Positions 42,112 through 47,809 of a stretch of DNA of 47,809 bases are shown here, one piece after another (positions within the stretch are counted from its first letter, which is position 1; every line of letters starts with the position of its first letter). This DNA comes from Chlamydiota bacterium (GTDB lineage: Bacteria; Chlamydiota; Chlamydiia; Chlamydiales; Criblamydiaceae), in assembly GCA_013288845.1 (NCBI GenBank), contig JABDBB010000003.1, forward strand, positions 1 to 47,809, given 5' to 3'. The notes under the pieces were generated by a model. That model did no database searches. It was not told where the DNA came from and saw nothing but the letters and a program-made list of their open reading frames with translations. Both the position numbers and the translations under genes were made by a program.

Positions 42112-43224
42112 TTAGATTTTTTCGCAAATCCTACCCGGGCACGGCTTTTCCAAATTTATTTTTTTGAAACTCGAAGAAGAACCTTTCAGATAGGCCGAAG
42201 GTATACGTTGCCTCCTACCTCGCCGGAGGGTTTCCGGATACACCTGATCATATTTACGTATATATTTTAGCATAACTTCGGCATGTGTATCACCTTGATC
42301 GGCGGCCCATAAAAATAGTTCTGCCGCTTTTTTATAGATTCGCTCACCCGTTTCTCCGGAATAATACATCATTCCTAAAGAAGTGCCGGCCGCTGCTAAT
42401 CCGGAATTAGCTGCTTCTTGGAATAAAATTTGCGCACGTAGGTTATTTTTTATGACCCCTTTACCTAAATAATAAATCATTCCCAATTCATAAAAAGCTT
42501 CTGCTAAATTTTGAATACAGCCCTCTTTCCGAGCCGAAATGAGCCGGTCATAAATATTTTCTAAAGCAGATTCAACCTCTTCCTGTCCCTGATCGCCGGA
42601 TAAGGCGTAATATTTAATCGCTTTTACATAATCCTGCCCGACACCCTCTCCGTTTTGATACATCAGTCTGAAATCGGCAATTTTTTCATAATATCTTCGA
42701 GCTTTCCGGTAACAATTTGTTGCCATGACAGCATTTTTTTCTACTTTATTCCCGTTCTCATACATATATCCTAAAATATATTGAACAGTCGGATTTTCAT
42801 GCCGGGAAGCCTTTAGATATAATTCAGCCGCTTTAGCCTCATCTTTTTCTCTATATTGTCCCTCGTAATAAAATGTTCCCAACAAAAGTTTCGCCCAAGG
42901 ATTATCTTTTGCAATTTGCTTTTCTATTTTGTCAATCAGTTTACTATAGTCTTTCGCTGCACGAAAACATATTTTTGCTTTCCTATAATTTTTTTTTATA
43001 TTTTTATAAATCAAACCTAATTCATAAGGTCTACCGCAAAATTCTTTTTTTATCCCTTCATACAAAATTGTAGACTGCTTTTGCTCCTCCATGATGTGAA
43101 ATAAACGATGTATCTTCTCCGCCCCTGCATCCTGTGAAGAAAAATGCACGGAGTAACATAAAAAATTTCGAGCTACCTGCTCCGGAGAAATTTCGTTTAA
43201 TCGGGGGAAAATAGTCAGACTCAT
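42112..43224 (-). CDS. Sel1-like repeat protein
   Basis: A 370-residue protein with about six Sel1/TPR-like helical repeats between residues 110 and 330 (AKLLLGTFYYEGQYREKDEA, VQYILGYMYENGNKVEKNAV, AGTSLGMMYYSGETGERIYK). Such repeats bind partner proteins and are common in effectors and signalling adaptors of intracellular bacteria. No signal peptide. The start at 43224 has AGGAG five bases upstream, and that site overlaps the stop codon of the LRR gene, so translation is coupled. Lying between LRR genes and type III genes, it may be an effector or a chaperone-like adaptor; this is inference. Confidence 0.78.
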   Translation of the reverse strand: MSLTIFPRLNEISPEQVARNFLCYSVHFSSQDAGAEKIHRLFHIMEEQKQSTILYEGIKKEFCGRPYELGLIYKNIKKNYRKAKICFRAAKDYSKLIDKIEKQIAKDNPWAKLLLGTFYYEGQYREKDEAKAAELYLKASRHENPTVQYILGYMYENGNKVEKNAVMATNCYRKARRYYEKIADFRLMYQNGEGVGQDYVKAIKYYALSGDQGQEEVESALENIYDRLISARKEGCIQNLAEAFYELGMIYYLGKGVIKNNLRAQILFQEAANSGLAAAGTSLGMMYYSGETGERIYKKAAELFLWAADQGDTHAEVMLKYIRKYDQVYPETLRRGRRQRIPSAYLKGSSSSFKKINLEKPCPGRICEKI

Positions 43225-43232
43225 TGTCACTC

Positions 43233-45416
43233 CTAATCTATTAAAAGCCGGAAGTCGGGAGATTTTTCATATATTTTTTCGGCAATTTTTTTTATCCTTG
43301 CAATTTCGCGCGGTTTAAATTTAATCCCTTTTAAATTTAAAGAGTGTAATTTTGTAAAAGGAACCTTCTCTAAACACTCCGCTATTTTTTTAGCTATGAT
43401 TCTCTCCTGTTGAATTTCTCTGCTTTGTATCGTACTTCTGCACTTCAAAAAAGCAAAGTTTAACACTTTTAACGAGCTTGTTTCATACTCTGCAGTATTT
43501 ATGAGGGCTCTTAATATTTCTCCGAAAGATTCAGCTTCTACTTCAGTATGCGAAAAATTTAACTCAGTTAACGCGGTATTTTTTTTCAGTTTTTTTGCGA
43601 GATATAAAAGTTCATTCGGCCGGAAAGTATTCCAAGTCAACCGGACACTTTTTAAGCTTTTATTTTTTGCAAGAGCCTTGCAAAATTGTTGTGAACCCAA
43701 AAAATGCCGTTCATCTTGGATAAATTTAAGGCTGATATATTCTAATGTGCTTTTTTTAACAGCGCGGGAGAAGGATTTTATATCACAATTTTTTAATTCA
43801 AAAACCATTAACGAGAGTTTTGTTACATTAGAAGCTGATAATAAATTTAAAAAATCCTCCTGATTAATTTCCAATTCATGAAAACTTAAATTCAACTTTT
43901 TAATTGTAATCCCGGAGTTTTTAACGGAATGAGCTAAATACCCCGGTACTGCAGCAGAGCTTGATTTACTGCAAATTTTTAAGGTATTAATGGTTTTCAA
44001 CTCGAATAAAAAAGAAGCTAAGCTATGATATTCCTGTAACACCGGATCGTCCGATTCTTTTTCAAAATCGCAAGTAACTTTAGTATAATTTAACTGATTT
44101 AATATTAAAGGTTTACATAAATAAGCAAATCCTTTTTGGTTGATTTTCCTGATAATAATCTCAGTGTTGTTCACCTCTATCTCATCCTTAAAATTCCCCA
44201 ACCGGATCAATTGCATAATATGTTCTGAAGGAAGACTTTCGCAAATTTCCGACGATATAGATGTTCCTTTTAAATTTATTTTGAAACTTTTATTGCAGAT
44301 AAAAAGTGAGCTTAAAATCTTTTGAATTTGATTATCGATCTTTTCATGACCTGACAGATCTATACTTTCAATTTTTGTGAGCCCTTCGAATAAATAATTA
44401 AAATCGGCCGAGCTTATATTCGTTTCTTTAAAAGAAAATTCACTTATTTGATTGAATTCCGAGTGTAAAAAATTTTTAAATTCTTTGATAAAACCTTCAT
44501 TAAATTGGCAAAAAGTAAAAGTAAGACATTTAACATTCTTTAAACGAATGATATTTTGAAAAAATTCACTCCCGACAACAGGCGAAGAACTCATATCACA
44601 AGTAACAAGAACGGAAACATCACAAAGCTTTAACATTTCAGCGATGTGCTCTATAAATGCCGGACTCCGATTAGTCAGGACTTTATAATCTATTTCTCTT
44701 GAAGCAACGATGTGAAAAAAAGAAGAATACAAATCAATATTCCGTATTTCCGGAAAAGGATAGAGAATTTCCTCTAACGATTTATTTTTCCCGTCGGATA
44801 TTTCCAATGCGTTAGGAGATTCCGGATTATTATTGAGTAATCTCATATACTCTGATCGGAAAAAATATAATGTCTTATGGATAAATAAGAAATAATCAGC
44901 AGTTATCCCGCTACTTAATTCATACATTTTTTTTATTTGACAGGGGGACATTTTTTCTAACACATATTTCATATATGCGCTGAAAAAAATCATATTTTTT
45001 CTCTCAATAATACACGACAACAAATCAACATGATCTTCAAAAGAAGCTCCGTTTAAAAAACTTACTAAAAAAGTTCCCCAACCGTCATATAAAGCTGAAA
45101 TTCCATAATAAATTCCGGCAATAATGTTGCTTATCCCTTCTCTTTCTTTTATTTTCCTATTTAACAGATATCTAAACGCAATTTTAGCTATCTTAAAAGA
45201 TTTGATACCCGATGAGTCATCAGTGAGTCTTATTTTCGGAAAATACGGAGTATTATTGTATTGATTTACGTACGCAATTGGATAGGATATAAAATCACAT
45301 AAATTATTTAGGATACTATTCTCTTTGATAAAATTTAGATCAAATTCCCCTTCAATATCTTGGCGAAATGAAGAATTTAAACAGACAGGTAATTGCAGAC
45401 ACATTTTAACGGACAT
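43233..45416 (-). CDS. Leucine-rich-repeat protein, candidate effector
   Basis: 727 residues. The first 250 residues are helical with no recognised domain. From about residue 265 leucine-rich repeats of the RNase-inhibitor/NLR type run to the C-terminus (IESIDLSGHEKIDNQIQKIL, TVEFMDD-type spacing absent, LTELNFSHTEVEAESFGEIL, LHSLNLKGIKFKPREIARIK). No signal peptide or membrane segment. AGAGG precedes the ATG, 23 bases after the upstream paralogue-like LRR gene. Location just before the type III genes supports, but does not prove, delivery into the host. Confidence 0.78.
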   Translation of the reverse strand: MSVKMCLQLPVCLNSSFRQDIEGEFDLNFIKENSILNNLCDFISYPIAYVNQYNNTPYFPKIRLTDDSSGIKSFKIAKIAFRYLLNRKIKEREGISNIIAGIYYGISALYDGWGTFLVSFLNGASFEDHVDLLSCIIERKNMIFFSAYMKYVLEKMSPCQIKKMYELSSGITADYFLFIHKTLYFFRSEYMRLLNNNPESPNALEISDGKNKSLEEILYPFPEIRNIDLYSSFFHIVASREIDYKVLTNRSPAFIEHIAEMLKLCDVSVLVTCDMSSSPVVGSEFFQNIIRLKNVKCLTFTFCQFNEGFIKEFKNFLHSEFNQISEFSFKETNISSADFNYLFEGLTKIESIDLSGHEKIDNQIQKILSSLFICNKSFKINLKGTSISSEICESLPSEHIMQLIRLGNFKDEIEVNNTEIIIRKINQKGFAYLCKPLILNQLNYTKVTCDFEKESDDPVLQEYHSLASFLFELKTINTLKICSKSSSAAVPGYLAHSVKNSGITIKKLNLSFHELEINQEDFLNLLSASNVTKLSLMVFELKNCDIKSFSRAVKKSTLEYISLKFIQDERHFLGSQQFCKALAKNKSLKSVRLTWNTFRPNELLYLAKKLKKNTALTELNFSHTEVEAESFGEILRALINTAEYETSSLKVLNFAFLKCRSTIQSREIQQERIIAKKIAECLEKVPFTKLHSLNLKGIKFKPREIARIKKIAEKIYEKSPDFRLLID

Positions 45417-45439
45417 GTTAAACCTCTTTTAATTATATT

Positions 45440-47503
45440 TTAAATGTGATAGAGCACCGGAATTTTTTCCGATAAGCTTGTTAGCTTTTCTTTTAAAATA
45501 GAACAATCGATCGCATTGTTCTCCAAATTAAGTACTTTTAAGCAGGTCAATGAACCTATTTCTAAATAGTGAAGAAAATATCTCAATCCCAACATACCGA
45601 TTTTATTATGGGATAAATCGAGTTCTTCCGGCTTCCCGAGAGAATCTTTTTCGAATAAAATTTTTAAAATAGAGAGAAATATTTTATCATCTATTTGGGC
45701 ATTTATTAGTTCCAATTTTTTTAAGTTCACACTCTTCTCTAAAAGCTTTATAATAATTTTATTCACATACCTTTTCGGTATATTATTGAAGGATAAATTT
45801 TCCAAATGAGGATTTTCATTTATGCTGCTGCATATAAAATCACTTATCTCTTCTGAGATTTTAAAACCAAAATACACATTGCAGAGCTTTAACGATTTTA
45901 AACCGGATGTCCTCACAGAGGTGAAAAATTCCTGTACATCTTCTTTTTTATCAAACCTTAAATACGAAACACTAAGCTCCTTTAAAGCAAGGTGTCTAAG
46001 AATATTTGAAAGCATCAAAAACGGATCTTTAAACGTTTTTTCAAGTTGAAGTGAAAGGGATTCAATTTTTGGCGATACCATTAAACGATGCATTACCTTA
46101 CAACTATTCTCTGAGACTCCGGAAAACACTAAATTTTTGACGCAAGAATTTTTTGCAATCAATAACGCAATAGCCTCTTCTATTTTTTGATCCATATAAC
46201 AGTTACAATCGACTGTGGAAATCATTTTTTTTGTTAATTGCTCTACATGATTAAGAAAAAGCACCGGATTATTTTCAATTTTTAAAATCCCGTCTGTGCA
46301 GAACTCATGCAAAATACGTTTTTTTTCAAGTATGTTATTTTTATTGACCGGTTGAACATGTATTTTTATGCCGGGATTATACGCATAAATCTCTTGAATT
46401 TCAGACATCTCTTTATTCACCAAAAGGTTGCCTGAAAGATCTAATTCTTCAAGATGTATGAATGCCTGCATTTGATTCTGACTTTCATCTGAATCTTCCA
46501 ACATATTGCTCCAACTAATATTTACCTTAGATTTATTAACAGCTCCTGTCAAAATAGGAAAACTGTTTTCATCAATCCGACAATTTTTAAAAGAAGCATT
46601 TTTTATAGTCTCATGATTAAAAAGCACCTCTCCTAATGACCTCAAACACCGGTCTGAAAATTGATTATTTTCTAAATTTAAATAAGTCACATTTTTCAAA
46701 AATTTACTGCCGGAACGTAACTGTCGACCAAAATTATGCTCGGGTTCTACATTACTGCAATAAATCTCTCCGATATTCAATCCGGAACCAAAAATACTTT
46801 TTATTACAGATTTTATATCTGCCTTATTTTGTACAAAAGAGGTGAGATCAAGTTGAATGATTCCGTTTTTTTCTTTTAAAAAAGGAGGCTCATCTACTAT
46901 CGGGGATTCATATTGTTCTTTCAATTGTATTATTTCATCTGCTGCATTTAGAATATTCCAAACTCTCGGATCATTTGATAAAATTATGAGTGATTCAATT
47001 TTTTTCCGATTTGCCGAAGCAACTAATTCTTGAAATAATTGCACTACAGACGAAAAGTTTCTATCAATTGCCATTGTAAGAAATAAAAGAAAATTTCTAT
47101 GTTGATTAATCGATATTTCATGCGATAAAAACAGCGCTTCTTTAACAGACTCTTTAAGACTTTCTATTTCATAAAAACTGCCCGCAAGCCAATTCAGGAT
47201 AGGATCCTCATCTCTTGTACCGGAGACAATATAATGATAAGCAATTTTTTGCGTTTTTTGAATTTTATATTCATCCGAATAATCGGTTAGCTTACCCAAC
47301 TCGAATCGACCCTGTACATCTGCTATTGAGGGTAAGTGAAGTTCATCAAAATATTCATCAATTTTTTTTATGAGACCGGTCAAATAAGGGCTAAGCCTCT
47401 GTATATGTTCTGTAGATATCCATGCTAACCGATTTTTTTTACCATGAGATAAGACCAGTTTGAGATTGAAAACCGGTTGTGAGAGATTAGGATCGCATTT
47501 CAT
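45440..47503 (-). CDS. Leucine-rich-repeat protein, candidate effector
   Basis: 687 residues with the same plan as the next gene: a helical N-terminal region (about 1-250), then LRR units of the RNase-inhibitor type (NVTYLNLENNQFSDRCLRSL, HLEELDLSGNLLVNKEMSEI, PEELDLSHNKIGMLGLRYFL, CLKVLNLENNAIDCSILKEK). It is the first gene of the minus-strand run that leads through a second LRR gene, a Sel1 gene and a SctJ-like gene to the secretion operon. AAGGA precedes the ATG. No signal peptide, consistent with a type III substrate. Confidence 0.78.
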   Translation of the reverse strand: MKCDPNLSQPVFNLKLVLSHGKKNRLAWISTEHIQRLSPYLTGLIKKIDEYFDELHLPSIADVQGRFELGKLTDYSDEYKIQKTQKIAYHYIVSGTRDEDPILNWLAGSFYEIESLKESVKEALFLSHEISINQHRNFLLFLTMAIDRNFSSVVQLFQELVASANRKKIESLIILSNDPRVWNILNAADEIIQLKEQYESPIVDEPPFLKEKNGIIQLDLTSFVQNKADIKSVIKSIFGSGLNIGEIYCSNVEPEHNFGRQLRSGSKFLKNVTYLNLENNQFSDRCLRSLGEVLFNHETIKNASFKNCRIDENSFPILTGAVNKSKVNISWSNMLEDSDESQNQMQAFIHLEELDLSGNLLVNKEMSEIQEIYAYNPGIKIHVQPVNKNNILEKKRILHEFCTDGILKIENNPVLFLNHVEQLTKKMISTVDCNCYMDQKIEEAIALLIAKNSCVKNLVFSGVSENSCKVMHRLMVSPKIESLSLQLEKTFKDPFLMLSNILRHLALKELSVSYLRFDKKEDVQEFFTSVRTSGLKSLKLCNVYFGFKISEEISDFICSSINENPHLENLSFNNIPKRYVNKIIIKLLEKSVNLKKLELINAQIDDKIFLSILKILFEKDSLGKPEELDLSHNKIGMLGLRYFLHYLEIGSLTCLKVLNLENNAIDCSILKEKLTSLSEKIPVLYHI

Positions 47504-47682
47504 AATGGTTTTCCTTTTTTAAATTCGCAAAGTTAAAAATTTATCTTATCAGTACGACAAAATTTTATTCATCATTTTTATAAAATAAATACTTTATAAT
47601 CATAAAAAAATGATACGACATGTCACATACGATTCTATAAATAATTAATAATTAATTCTTTAGGTTAACAAAAATTTAAACT
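47504..47682. other. AT-rich upstream region of the LRR operon
   Basis: About 180 very AT-rich bases with no gene. Several AT-rich -10-like stretches are present but none has a convincing -35 partner. The right end (GGTTAACAAAAATTTAAACT, 47663-47682) matches the flank of repeat copy A at 5241-5260 with one difference. Confidence 0.4.
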
Positions 47683-47809
47683 CGCGCAGCGTTTGGAGTG
47701 CGGTGACTCGTCACCGCTTTGCCCTCGCATCGACTTGTCGATGCGTTTTTAAAAACTTAGAGAACTAATCTTTGAACGAATTTCTGAATATCTATAAACA
47801 CAAACCATA
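47683..47809. repeat. Palindromic MITE-like repeat, copy F (cut by window end)
   Basis: Left arm and most of the core of the family. The arm starts CGCGCAGCGTTTGG, has the outer hairpin with TC loop and the inner GCATCGAC-TT-GTCGATGC hairpin, then the core starting TTTTTAAAAACTTAGAGA. The right arm should lie just beyond base 47809. Confidence 0.88.

Overview
The window looks like chromosomal DNA of an environmental member of the Chlamydiota (Parachlamydiales/Simkaniales type), by inference from gene content. It is AT-rich. It carries the very long GreA fusion typical of chlamydiae, a tyrB-mreC pair like the one that follows greA in Chlamydia, and a type III secretion operon in the order sctJ - CT560-like gene - sctL - sctR - sctS - sctT, the same order as CT559 to CT564 of C. 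trachomatis. I cannot name the genus from the sequence alone.

Layout. 1-1470: end of the NAD(P)HX repair enzyme nnr, cut by the window edge. 1443-5150: a 1235-residue ankyrin protein, a candidate effector, overlapping nnr tail to tail. 5471-8268 (minus): a tandem pair of CgeB-like glycosyltransferases preceded by a small coiled-coil gene. 8510-12060 (plus): greA, rdgB and a YacP/NYN RNase-like gene. 12103-13556: shikimate kinase, a P-loop kinase and tRNA-Ala(GGC). 13627-18407 (minus): a compact four-gene operon of leucine dehydrogenase, an SHMT-like PLP enzyme, an ATP-grasp ligase and an MFS exporter. It resembles a dipeptide or amino-acid ligase pathway with its own exporter and is the best candidate for an undescribed system here. 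18592-21326 (plus): tyrB, mreC and a small zinc protein. 21562-23738 (minus): two secreted proteins with CxG/CKG cysteine motifs like bufferin-type metallophores, one of them very asparagine-rich.

24076-29778: surface sugar genes. A GT28-type glycosyltransferase diverges from a tightly coupled plus-strand operon (rfbF, rfbG, rfbC-like, SDR, GT2) in which three of the four junctions are 4-base start/stop overlaps. It should make a CDP-6-deoxyhexose and transfer a sugar. 29979-31749: an IS4/IS50-like insertion sequence sitting inside a palindromic repeat. 31791-36187: a long acyl-CoA dehydrogenase, a DprE1-like flavoprotein and a UDP-glucuronate-4-epimerase-like enzyme.

36522-47503 (all minus): two leucine-rich-repeat proteins, a Sel1-repeat protein and a second, reduced SctJ-like protein form an operon directly upstream of sctJ, the CT560-like gene, sctL, sctR, sctS and sctT. 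The layout suggests that candidate effectors or accessory factors are encoded next to the secretion machine.

A family of nested palindromic repeats (MITE-like, about 175-198 bp, with long inverted arms starting CGCGCAGCGTTTGG) occurs six times between genes: 5261, 12688 (a 53-bp mini form), 21347, 29979 (split by the IS), 36243 and 47683 (cut by the window end). Three copies lie between convergent genes, where they may act as bidirectional terminators.
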